64,000 nucleotides of DNA from Cladorhizidae sp. MBARI D1340-BT2. Lineage: Eukaryota > Porifera > Demospongiae > Poecilosclerida > Cladorhizidae. A program made the position numbers and the translations under genes. The stretch lies in contig JAQNBH010000002.1 of assembly GCA_028752905.1 (NCBI GenBank), forward strand, positions 34,936,075-35,000,074, read 5' to 3'. Numbering within the stretch: position 1 is the stretch's first letter; the number at the start of each line of letters is the position of its first letter. This document shows, in pieces, positions 1 to 9,438 of the stretch. The notes under the pieces were generated by a model. It was given only the letters and a program-made list of their open reading frames with translations, did not search any database and had not been told where the DNA came from.

Positions 1-60
1 GACATTAGAATAATGGTGTTGCAATAAACTAGGACTGAAACATGGGGAAACCACAAAGGT
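1..60 (+). repeat. Possible degenerate sub-repeat C
   Basis: The order AATGGTGTTGCAATAAA followed by ACTGAAACATGG resembles AATGGTTGACAATAAAATG followed by TTGAAACTTG in sub-repeat A, with small gaps. If real, the segment from about 684 through the junction to 60 of the next unit was once three related pieces of about 80 bp, with the palindrome between the first two. The match is visual and weak. Confidence 0.35.
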
Positions 61-166
61 CCTTTAAAATGTTTAGATGCACTCCTGCACCCAAACCACA
101 GGTCTTCAACACTTACTATTTATGGTGATATTAGAGTGATCACAGATACCTCTTTTGAATTGATAG

Positions 167-187
167 TTTTTTTAAAATTTTTTTATT
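167..187. repeat. Hypervariable A/T homopolymer tract
   Basis: Each unit carries a T-run, A-run, T-run between the fixed motifs TTGATAG and TTCACCCC. Nearly every subtype has its own version: T7A4T7 in copy 1, T7A3T7AA in many early copies, forms with TATTTTT in copies 17, 18, 21 and 22, and forms with TTTGTTTT in copies 34, 37-41, 46, 48 and 54. In copies 50, 52, 53, 59, 60, 65 and 68 the left part is flipped to GTTAAA followed by a long T-run. Small period differences come partly from here. Slippage at homopolymers explains the length changes. Confidence 0.9.
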
Positions 188-380
188 CACCCCAACATCC
201 CCAATTTCATTTCCTCCCCCGGTCATATGCTGTCAGACTGAATATCTCATCAGAAAATGACTGGATTGATAATTTGTCAATTGAAAAGAAGGAGTAATGC
301 AAGAGCTTTCATAATATATAAAAATTATTTACTACAGACAAAAATTGAATGAGTTACACTGTATCATGTGATGTCACTAC
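188..380. other. Non-coding AT-rich segment; C-rich patches and a TATA-like stretch
   Basis: No gene is visible here. A pyrimidine-rich stretch (CACCCCAACATCCCC, then TTTCCTCCCCCGG) follows the A/T tract. TATATAAAAA at 315-324 fits the eukaryotic TATA-box consensus, but no plausible gene follows at a suitable distance, so a promoter role is only a possibility. It mutates to TATACAAAAA in copies 17, 18 and 20-22 and to TATAGAAAAA in copy 35. A CRE-like octamer TGATGTCA (369-376, one mismatch to TGACGTCA) lies within the inverted pair TCATGT/ACATGA (364-369/379-384). Confidence 0.4.
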
Positions 381-397
381 ATGAAATTACATTTCAT
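381..397. repeat. 7-bp perfect inverted repeat
   Basis: ATGAAAT at 381-387 and ATTTCAT at 391-397 are perfect reverse complements separated by TAC. The arms are kept in most copies. They are disturbed in copies 16 and 24 (ATTTCTT) and in copies 19 and 23 (ATTTCAA). It may be a weak cruciform or a chance match in AT-rich sequence. Confidence 0.6.
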
Positions 398-403
398 AAT
401 AAA

Positions 404-672
404 TCAGTTTGAAAAGTGCATGATAGTAGCTTTAGAATCGCAATAGAAATCACACAGAGGTTCGATCAAAGTTGGGAACTGAGAAAGAACGTGACATGCG
501 CAGGAGCAGACGTTTGTACCCCACTTTGCACAGATAGCGCGGAAATGACTGAGCGATATTTTAGCCAAGTTTCAAGTCTTGGCCATGAACGCTTATTATA
601 TTATGAACAATCCAACTTACTGCGTTTATTCAGGCTTCTTCTTGTTCATTGCGCAGAGTTGCAATGAAATGG
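404..672. repeat. Relatively conserved core of the unit with an accidental open frame
   Basis: This part is the least AT-rich and has few length changes. On the plus strand an 83-codon frame runs from GTG at 416 to TGA after 667, and 66 of 68 copies keep it open. I do not call it a gene. The codon just before the GTG is TGA, and the first in-frame ATG is codon 44, leaving only 40 codons. Copy 4 has a 4-bp insertion and copy 14 has a stop. Substitutions I could list are mostly amino-acid-changing (D3A, S5R, E21K, T27A, V33I, C34Y, M44I, N67H, A80G) against about five silent ones, roughly the neutral ratio. The minus strand is also open for about 63 codons with a TTG start. No protein domain, signal peptide or membrane segment is recognisable. 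Confidence 0.75.
459..476 (+). promoter_or_regulatory. Pol III B-box-like and CENP-B-box-like motif
   Basis: GGTTCGATCAA (459-469) matches the tRNA/SINE B-box consensus GGTTCGANNCC except for the last two bases. TAGCTTTAGAA (427-437), about 30 bp upstream, resembles an A box only if one extra base is allowed. TTTT at about 556-559 could stop Pol III. The same bases read as a CENP-B box (TTCG, 4 bases, A, 2 bases, CGGG) match 7 of 9 key positions, with TTGG in place of CGGG. I saw no substitution in this motif in the copies I compared. Both readings are consensus matches only; either may be chance. Confidence 0.3.
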
Positions 673-683
673 GAGGATAAAAA

Positions 684-760
684 GTATCATAACTCAAGAA
701 TGGTTGACAATAAAATGTTGAAACTTGAAATGCAGCTAATTTAATAGTGAAGGTATAGAT
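684..760 (+). repeat. Degenerate sub-repeat A
   Basis: This stretch contains TATCATAACTCAAGAATGG, then GACAATAAAATGTTGAAAC, then GAAATGCAGCT. The same order of landmarks recurs in sub-repeat B on the far side of the palindrome (GTCATAACTATTGAATG, later AAAATGTAGCT) and more weakly in sub-repeat C at the start of the unit. The variant GTATCATAACTC / GTGTCATAACTC divides the copies; the G form matches sub-repeat B exactly over GTGTCATAACT. Nothing here looks like a gene. Confidence 0.55.
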
Positions 761-762
761 TG

Positions 763-791
763 ACGAAAGAAGGAAAAAAAGAAGGAAAAAA
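763..791 (+). repeat. Polypurine tract next to the palindrome
   Basis: Apart from one C near its left end, this run is purely A and G (GAAAGAAGGAAAAAAAGAAG and onward) and abuts the left arm of the palindrome. Its internal form varies: GAAGGAAAAAAAG (copies 1, 3, 11, 16, 24 and others), GAAGAAAAAAAG (most), and all-A forms (copies 2, 6, 12, 13, 49, 51, 56, 62, 66). Replication slippage explains the variation. Such tracts can form triplex DNA, but that is inference. Confidence 0.8.
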
Positions 792-856
792 CCCCACACA
801 ATGGTCTACTCCCCCCTTGTACACCAACGGGGGAGTAGACCATTTTGTGGGTTTTT
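786..856. repeat. Near-perfect palindrome, ~32-bp arms, 5-nt loop
   Basis: The left arm (786-819) runs from an A-run through CCCCACACAATGG and TCTACTCCCCCC to TTG. The right arm (825-856) runs from CAA through GGGGGAGTAGACC and ATTTTGTGGG to a T-run. The loop is TACAC. In most copies the arms pair along their whole length with one bulged C and one C/A difference; copy 1 has one more mismatch (CAAC in place of CAAG). It lies at about anchor +370 to +440 in each copy. As DNA it could extrude a cruciform; as RNA it would be a strong hairpin. An alternative reading is that the arms are the terminal inverted repeats of neighbouring units meeting at a junction. Confidence 0.93.
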
Positions 857-864
857 AAAAAAAC

Positions 865-943
865 GTGTCATAACTATTGAATGCTTAATCCATTTCCAAA
901 GATTATGGTCTCAAAATGTAGCTCATTCTAGGTGCTTTCCAAT
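865..943 (+). repeat. Degenerate sub-repeat B
   Basis: It begins GTGTCATAACTATTGAATG and reaches AAAATGTAGCT 55 bp later, mirroring the order and spacing of sub-repeat A (54 bp against 59 bp between the outer landmarks). Identity outside the landmarks is low. The motif changes to CGTATCATAACT in copies 12, 26, 58, 59, 63, 64 and 67 and to CCTGTCATAACT in copies 48, 50 and 52, which makes it a useful subtype marker. Confidence 0.5.
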
Positions 944-3900
944 GACATTAGAATAATGGTGTTGCAATAAACTAGGACTGAAACATGGGGAAACCACAAA
1001 GGTCCTTTAAAATGTTTAGATGCACTCCTGTACCCAAACCACAGGTCTTCAACACTTACTATTTATGGTGATATTAGAGTGATCACAGATACCTCTTTTG
1101 AATTGATAGTTTTTTTAAAAATTTTTTATTCACCCCAACATCCCCAATTTCATTTCCTCCCCCGGTCATATGCTGTCAGACTGAATATCTCATCAGAAAA
1201 TGACTGGATTGATAATTTGTCAATTGAAAAGAAGGAGTAATGCAAGAGCTTTCATAATATATAAAAATTATTTACTACAGACAAAAATTGAATGAGTTAC
1301 ACTGTATCATGTGATGTCACTACATGAAATTACATTTCATAATAAATCAGTTTGAAAAGTGCATGATAGTAGCTTTAGAATCGCAATAGAAATCACACAG
1401 AGGTTCGATCAAAGTTGGGAACTGAGAAAGAACGTGACATGCGCAGGAGCAGACGTTTGTACCCCACTTTGCACAGATAGCGCGGAAATGACTGAGCGAT
1501 ATTTTAGCCAAGTTTCAAGTCTTGGCCATGAACGCTTATTATATTATGAACAATCCAACTTACTGCGTTTATTCAGGCTTCTTCTTGTTCATTGCGCAGA
1601 GTTGCAATGAAATGGGAGGATAAAAAGTAACATAACTCAAGAATGGTTGACAATAAAATGTTGAAACTTGAAATGCAGCTAATTTAATAGTGAAGGTATA
1701 GATTGACGAAAGAAAAAAAAAAGAAGGAAAAAACCCCACACAATGGTCTACTCCCCCCTTGTACACCAAGGGGGGAGTAGACCATTTTGTGGGTTTTTAA
1801 AAAAACGTGTCATAACTATTGAATGCTTAATCCATTTCCAAAGATTATGGTCTCAAAATGTAGCTCATTCTAGGTGCTTTCCAATGACATTAGAATAATG
1901 GTGTTGCAATAAACTAGGACTGAAACATGGGGAAACCACAAAGGTCCTTTAAAATGTTTAGATGCACTCCTGTACCCAAACCACAGGTCTTCAACACTTG
2001 CTATTTATGGTGATATTAGAGTGATCACAGATACCTCTTTTGAATTGATAGTTTTTTTAAATTTTTTTAATTCACCCCAACATCCCCAATTTCATTTCCT
2101 CCCCCGGTCATATGCTGTCAGACTGAATATCTCATCAGAAAATGACTGGATTGATAATTTGTCAATTGAAAAGAAGGAGTAATGCAAGAGCTTTCATAAT
2201 ATATAAAAATTATTTACTACAGACAAAAATTGAATGAGTTACACTGTATCATGTGATGTCACTACATGAAATTACATTTCATAATAAATCAGTTTGAAAA
2301 GTGCATGATAGTAGCTTTAGAATCGCAATAGAAATCACACAGAGGTTCGATCAAAGTTGGGAACTGAGAAAGAACGTGACATGCGCAGGAGCAGACGTTT
2401 GTACCCCACTTTGCACAGATAGCGCGGAAATGACTGAGCGATATTTTAGCCAAGTTTCAAGTCTTGGCCATGAACGCTTATTATATTATGAACAATCCAA
2501 CTTACTGCGTTTATTCAGGCTTCTTCTTGTTCATTGCGCAGAGTTGCAATGAAATGGGAGGATAAAAAGTATCATAACTCAAGAATGGTTGACAATAAAA
2601 TGTTGAAACTTGAAATGCAGCTAATTTAATAGTGAAGGTATAGATTGACGAAAGAAGGAAAAAAAGAAGGAAAAAACCCCACACAATGGTCTACTCCCCC
2701 CTTGTACACCAACGGGGGAGTAGACCATTTTGTGGGTTTTTTAAAAAACGTGTCATAACTATTGAATGCTTAATCCATTTCCAAAGATTATGGTCTCAAA
2801 ATGTAGCTCATTCTAGGTGCTTTCCAATGACATTAGAATAATGGTGTTGCAATAAACTAGGACTGAAACATGGGGAAACCACAAAGGTCCTTTAAAATGT
2901 TTAGATGCACTCCTGTACCCAAACCACAGGTCTTCAACACTTGCTATTTATGGTGATATTAGAGTGATCACAGATACCTCTTTTGAATTGATAGTTTTTT
3001 TAAATTTTTTTAATTCACCCCAACATCCCCAATTTCATTTCCTCCCCCGGTCATATGCTGTCAGACTGAATATCTCATCAGAAAATGACTGGATTGATAA
3101 TTTGTCAATTGAAAAGAAGGAGTAATGCAAGAGCTTTCATAATATATAAAAATTATTTACTACAGACAAAAATTGAATGAGTTACACGGTATCATGTGAT
3201 GTCACTACATGAAATTACATTTCATAATAAATCAGTTTGAAAAGTGCATGATAGTAGCTTTAGAATCGCAATAGAAATCACACAGAGGTTCGATCAAAGT
3301 TGGGAACTGAGAAAGAACGTGGCATGCGCAGGAGCAGACATTTGTACCCCACTTTGCACAGATAGCGCGGAAATGACTGAGCGATATTTTAGCCAAGTTT
3401 CAAGTCTTGGCCATGAACGCTTATTATAATTATTATGAACAATCCAACTTACTGCGTTTATTCAGGCTTCTTCTTGTTCATTGCGCAGAGTTGCAATGAA
3501 ATGGGAGGATAAAAAGTATCATAACTCAAGAATGGTTGACAATAAAATGTTGAAACTTGAAATGCAGCTAATTTAATAGTGAAGGTATAGATTGACGAAA
3601 GAAGAAAAAAAAGAAGGAAAAAACCCCACACAATGGTCTACTCCCCCCTTGTACACCAAGGGGGGAGTAGACCATTTTGTGGGTTTAAAAAAAAACGTGT
3701 CATAACTATTGAATGCTTACTCCATTTCCAAAGATTATGGTCTCAAAATGTAGCTCATTCTAGGTGCTTTCCAATGACATTAGAATAATGGTGTTGCAAT
3801 AAACTAGGACTGAAACATGGGGAAACCACAAAGGTCCTTTAAAATGTTTAGATGCACTCCTGTACCCAAACCACAGGTCTTCAACACTTACTATTTATGG

Positions 3901-4717
3901 TGATATTAGAGTGATCACAGATACCTCTTTTGAATTGATAGTTTTTTTAAAATTTTTTTATTCACCCCAACATCCCCAATTTCATTTCCTCCCCCGGTCA
4001 TATGCTGTCAGACTGAATATCTCATCAGAAAATGACTGAATTGATAATTTGTCAATTAAAAAGAAGGAGTAATGCAAGAGCTTTCATAATATATAAAAAT
4101 TATTTACTACAGACAAAAATTGAATGAGTTACACGGTATCATGTGATGTCACTACATGAAATTACATTTCATAATAAATCAGTTTGAAAAGTGCATGATA
4201 GTAGCTTTAGAATCGCAATAGAAATCACACAGAGGTTCGATCAAAGTTGGGAACTGAGAAAGAACGTGGCATGCGCAGGAGCAGACGTTTGTACCCCACT
4301 TTGCACAGATAGCGCGGAAATGACTGAGCGATATTTTAGCCAAGTTTCAAGTCTTGGCCATGAACGCTTATTATATTATGAACAATCCAACTTACTGCGT
4401 TTATTCAGGCTTCTTCTTGTTCATTGCGCAGAGTTGCAATGAAATGGGAGGATAAAAAGTATCATAACTCAAGAATGGTTGACAATAAAATGTTGAAACT
4501 TGAAATGCAGCTAATTTAATAGTGAAGGTATAGATTGACGAAAGAAGAAAAAAAGAAGGAAAAAACCCCACACAATGGTCTACTCCCCCCTTGTACACCA
4601 AGGGGGGAGTAGACCATTTTGTGGGTTTTTAAAAAAACGTGTCATAACTATTGAATGCTTAATCCATTTCCAAAGATTATGGTCTCAAAATGTAGCTCAT
4701 TCTAGGTGCTTTCCAAT
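944..4717 (+). repeat. Copies 2-5, mixed left-edge units
   Basis: Copies 2 and 3 keep the copy-1 subtype (CACTGTAT; T27 and V33). Copies 1 and 3 share the CAACGGGGG spacer edge and the GGAAAAAAAGAAGG purine tract, but copy 2 does not, which suggests a weak two-unit alternation. Copy 4 switches to CACGGTAT with A27 and I33 and has the 4-bp insertion described separately. Copy 5 has GACTGAATTG and CAATTAAAAAG. No further order is evident. Confidence 0.7.
3420..3440 (+). other. 4-bp insertion in copy 4 that breaks the open frame
   Basis: Copy 4 reads TTATTATAATTATTATGAAC where all others read TTATTATATTATGAAC, a 4-bp gain in a TTA/ATT run, most simply by slippage. It makes this interval 947 bp and ends the accidental frame at 61 codons. 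The copy is otherwise normal, so the frame is not needed for propagation of the unit. Confidence 0.9.
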
Positions 4718-7552
4718 GACATTAGAATAATGGTGTTGCAATAAACTAGGACTGAAACATGGGGAAACCACAAAGGTCCTTTAAAATGTTTAGATGCACT
4801 CCTGTACCCAAACCACAGGTCTTCAATACTTGCTATTTATGGTGATATTAGAGTGATCACAGATACCTCTTTTGAATTGATAGTTTTTTTAAAATTTTTT
4901 TATTCACCCCAACATCCCCAATTTCATTTCCTCCCCCGGTCATATGCTGTCAGACTGAATATCTCATCAGAAAATGACTGGATTGATAATTTGTCAATTG
5001 AAAAGAAGGAGTAATGCAAGAGCTTTCATAATATATAAAAATTATTTACTACAGACAAAAATTGAACGAGTTACACGGTATCATGTGATGTCACTACATG
5101 AAATTACATTTCATAATAAATCAGTTTGAAAAGTGCATGATAGTAGCTTTAGAATCGCAATAGAAATCACACAGAGGTTCGATCAAAGTTGGGAACTGAG
5201 AAAGAACGTGGCATGCGCAGGAGCAGACGTTTGTACCCCACTTTGCACAGATAGCGCGGAAATGACTGAGCGATATTTTAGCCAAGTTTCAAGTCTTGGC
5301 CATGAACGCTTATTATATTATGAACAATCCAACTTACTGCGTTTATTCAGGCTTCTTCTTGTTCATTGCGCAGAGTTGCAATGAAATGGGAGGATAAAAA
5401 GTATCATAACTCAAGAATGGTTGACAATAAAATGTTGAAACTTGAAATGCAGCTAATTTAATAGTGAAGGTATAGATTGACGAAAGAAAAAAAAAAGAAG
5501 GAAAAAACCCCACACAATGGTCTACTCCCCCCTACATTGTACACCAAGGGGGGAGTAGACCATTTTGTGGGTTTTTTAAAAAACGTGTCATAACTATTGA
5601 ATGCTTAATCTATTTCCAAAGATTATGGTCTCAAAATGTAGCTCATTCTAGGTGCTTTCCAATGACATTAGAATAATGGTGTTGCAATAAACTAGGACTG
5701 AAACATGGGGAAACCACAAAGGTCCTTTAAAATGTTTAGATGCACTCCTGTACCCAAACCACAGGTCTTCAACACTTGCTATTTATGGTGATATTAGAGT
5801 GATCACAGATACCTCTTTTGAATTGATAGTTTTTTAAAATTTTTTTAATTCACCCCAACATCCCCAATTTCATTTCCTCCCCCGGTCATATGCTGTCAGA
5901 CTGAATATCTCATCAGAAAATGACTGGATTGATAATTTGTCAATTGAAAAGAAGGAGTAATGCAAGAGCTTTCATAATATATAAAAATTATTTACTACAG
6001 ACAAAAATTGAATGAGTTACACGGTATCATGTGATGTCACTACATGAAATTACATTTCATAATAAATCAGTTTGAAAAGTGCATGATAGTAGCTTTAGAA
6101 TCGCAATAGAAATCACACAGAGGTTCGATCAAAGTTGGGAACTGAGAAAGAACGTGACATGCGCAGGAGCAGACATTTGTACCCCACTTTGCACAGATAG
6201 CGCGGAAATGACTGAGCGATATTTTAGCCAAGTTTCAAGTCTTGGCCATGAACGCTTATTATATTATGAACAATCCAACTTACTGCGTTTATTCAGGCTT
6301 CTTCTTGTTCATTGCGCAGAGTTGCAATGAAATGGGAGGATAAAAAGTATCATAACTCAAGAATGGTTGACAATAAAATGTTGAAACTTGAAATGCAGCT
6401 AATTTAATAGTGAAGGTATAGATTGACGAAAGAAGAAAAAAAAGAAGGAAAAAACCCCACACAATGGTCTACTCCCCCCTTGTACACCAACGGGGGAGTA
6501 GACCATTTTGTGGGTTTTTTAAAAAACGTGTCATAACTATTGAATGCTTAATCCATTTCCAAAGATTATGGTCTCAAAATGTAGCTCATTCTAGGTGCTT
6601 TCCAATGACATTAGAATAATGGTGTTGCAATAAACTAGGACTGAAACATGGGGAAACCACAAAGGTCCTTTAAAATGTTTAGATGCACTCCTGTACCCAA
6701 ACCACAGGTCTTCAACACTTGCTATTTATGGTGATATTAGAGTGATCACAGATACCTCTTTTGAATTGATAGTTTTTTAAAATTTTTTTAATTCACCCCA
6801 ACATCCCCAATTTCATTTCCTCCCCCGGTCATATGCTGTCAGACTGAATATCTCATCAGAAAATGACTGGATTTATAATTTGTCAATTGAAAAGAAGGAG
6901 TAATGCAAGAGCTTTCATAATATATAAAAATTATTTACTACAGACAAAAATTGAATGAGTTACACGGTATCATGTGATGTCACTACATGAAATTACATTT
7001 CATAATAAATTGGTTTGAAAAGTGCATGATAGTAGCTTTAGAATCGCAATAGAAATCACACAGAGGTTCGATCAAAGTTGGGAACTGAGAAAGAACGTGG
7101 CATGCGCAGGAGCAGACGTTTGTACCCCACTTTGCACAGATAGCGCGGAAATGACTGAGCGATATTTTAGCCAAGTTTCAAGTCTTGGCCATGAACGCTT
7201 ATTATATTATGAACAATCCAACTTACTGCGTTTATTCAGGCTTCTTCTTGTTCATTGCGCAGAGTTGCAATGAAATGGGAGGATAAAAAGTATCATAACT
7301 CAAGAATGGTTGACAATAAAATGTTGAAACTTGAAATGCAGCTAATTTAATAGTGAAGGTATAGATTGACGAAAGAAGAAAAAAAGAAGGAAAAAACCCC
7401 ACACAATGGTCTACTCCCCCCTACATTGTACACCAAGGGGGGAGTAGACCATTTTGTGGGTTTTTAAAAAAACGTGTCATAACTATTGAATGCTTAATCC
7501 ATTTCCAAAGATTATGGTCTCAAAATGTAGCTCATTCTAGGTGCTTTCCAAT
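4718..7552 (+). repeat. Three-unit block, copies 6-8 (first copy of a displaced duplication)
   Basis: Copy 6 has GAACGAGTTACACGG and the longer loop CTACATTGTACACC. Copy 7 has T27 with I33 and the CAACGGGGG edge. Copy 8 has GGATTTATAAT, AAATTGGTTTG, A27 with V33, and again the longer loop. The same three states recur in the same order seven units downstream. Confidence 0.85.
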
Positions 7553-9438
7553 GACATTAGAATAATGGTGTTGCAATAAACTAGGACTGAAACATGGGGA
7601 AACCACAAAGGTCCTTTAAAATGTTTAGATGCACTCCTGTACCCAAACCACAGGTCTTCAACACTTGCTATTTATGGTGATATTAGAGTGATCACAGATA
7701 CCTCTTTTGAATTGATAGTTTTTTTAATTTTTTTAAATTCACCCCAACATCCCCAATTTCATTTCCTCCCCCGGTCATATGCTGTCAGACTGAATATCTC
7801 ATCAGAAAATGACTGGATTGATAATTTGTCAATTGAAAAGAAGGAGTAATGCAAGAGCTTTCATAATATATAAAAATTATTTACTACAGACAAAAATTGA
7901 ATGAGTTACACGGTATCATGTGATGTCACTACATGAAATTACATTTCATAATAAATCAGTTTGAAAAGTGCATGATAGTAGCTTTAGAATCGCAATAGAA
8001 ATCACACAGAGGTTCGATCAAAGTTGGGAACTGAGAAAGAACGTGACATGCGCAGGAGCAGACATTTGTACCCCACTTTGCACAGATAGCGCGGAAATGA
8101 CTGAGCGATATTTTAGCCAAGTTTCAAGTCTTGGCCATGAACGCTTATTATATTATGAACAATCCAACTTACTGCGTTTATTCAGGCTTCTTCTTGTTCA
8201 TTGCGCAGAGTTGCAATGAAATGGGAGGATAAAAAGTATCATAACTCAAGAATGGTTGACAATAAAATGTTGAAACTTGAAATGCAGCTAATTTAATAGT
8301 GAAGGTATAGATTGACGAAAGAAGAAAAAAAAGAAGGAAAAAACCCCACACAATGGTCTACTCCCCCCTTGTACACCAACGGGGGAGTAGACCATTTTGT
8401 GGGTTTTTAAAAAAACGTGTCATAACTATTGAATGCTTAATCCATTTCCAAAGATTATGGTCTCAAAATGTAGCTCATTCTAGGTGCTTTCCAATGACAT
8501 TAGAATAATGGTGTTGCAATAAACTAGGACTGAAACATGGGGAAACCACAAAGGTCCTTTAAAATGTTTAGATGCACTCCTGTACCCAAACCACAGGTCT
8601 TCAACACTTGCTATTTATGGTGATATTAGAGTGATTACAGATACCTCTTTTGAATTGATAGTTTTTTAAAATTTTTTTAATTCACCCCAACATCCCCAAT
8701 TTCATTTCCTCCCCCGGTCATATGCTGTCAGACTGAATATCTCATCAGAAAATGACTGGATTTATAATTTGTCAATTGAAAAGAAGGAGTAATGCAAGAG
8801 CTTTCATAATATATAAAAATTATTTACTACAGACAAAAATTGAATGAGTTACACGGTATCATGTGATGTCACTACATGAAATTACATTTCATAATAAATT
8901 GGTTTGAAAAGTGCATGATAGTAGCTTTAGAATCGCAATAGAAATCACACAGAGGTTCGATCAAAGTTGGGAACTGAGAAAGAACGTGGCATGCGCAGGA
9001 GCAGACGTTTGTACCCCACTTTGCACAGATAGCGCGGAAATGACTGAGCGATATTTTAGCCAAGTTTCAAGTCTTGGCCATGAACGCTTATTATATTATG
9101 AACAATCCAACTTACTGCGTTTATTCAGGCTTCTTCTTGTTCATTGCGCAGAGTTGCAATGAAATGGGAGGATAAAAAGTATCATAACTCAAGAATGGTT
9201 GACAATAAAATGTTGAAACTTGAAATGCAGCTAATTTAATAGTGAAGGTATAGATTGACGAAAGAAGAAAAAAAAGAAGGAAAAAACCCCACACAATGGT
9301 CTACTCCCCCCTTGTACACCAACGGGGGAGTAGACCATTTTGTGGGTTTTTTAAAAAACGTGTCATAACTATTGAATGCTTAATCCATTTCCAAAGATTA
9401 TGGTCTCAAAATGTAGCTCATTCTAGGTGCTTTCCAAT
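5664..9438 (+). repeat. Dimeric higher-order repeat, copies 7-10
   Basis: Copies 7 and 9 share T27/I33 and the CAACGGGGG edge. Copies 8 and 10 share GGATTTATAAT, AAATTGGTTTG and A27/V33. The distances are identical (6079 to 7968 and 7022 to 8911, both 1889 bp). Copy 11 carries the copy-8/10 left half but the T27/V33 core, so it looks like a recombinant at the end of the dimer block. Confidence 0.85.

Larger units (their letters stand above)
1..943 (+). repeat. Reference satellite unit (copy 1)
   Basis: This complete unit serves as the reference for the internal landmarks below. It is AT-rich, with a less AT-rich middle third. Copies 1-3 share the bases ACTG in the motif GTTACACTGTAT (about 355-363), where nearly all later copies read ACGG, ACAG or ATGG. 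They also share T27 and V33 in the accidental open frame. Copy 1 alone has GCACCC at about 88-93, where the rest read GTACCC. Copies 1-3 are therefore a slightly older or separately homogenised subtype at the left edge of the window. Confidence 0.95.

Noticed and set aside
416..667. 83-codon plus-strand frame in nearly every unit as a multicopy gene
   Set aside because: It has a GTG start directly after a stop codon and no ATG before codon 44. It is broken in copies 4 and 14, its changes are mostly replacing, and it matches no domain I recognise. Its conservation is no more than expected for a homogenised repeat.
786..856. microRNA precursor
   Set aside because: The 5-nt loop and long uninterrupted arms with terminal A/T runs are unlike a typical precursor, and arm changes are not compensated.
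786..856. Rho-independent terminator (GC stem then T-run)
   Set aside because: It looks like one on paper, but no gene precedes it and the setting is a eukaryotic-type satellite. The T-run is simply the end of the right arm.
6983..7174. 63-codon minus-strand frame over the core
   Set aside because: It starts at TTG, is the antisense shadow of the plus frame, and is seen at this length only where the upstream bases read TTGG, TCGG or TCTG.
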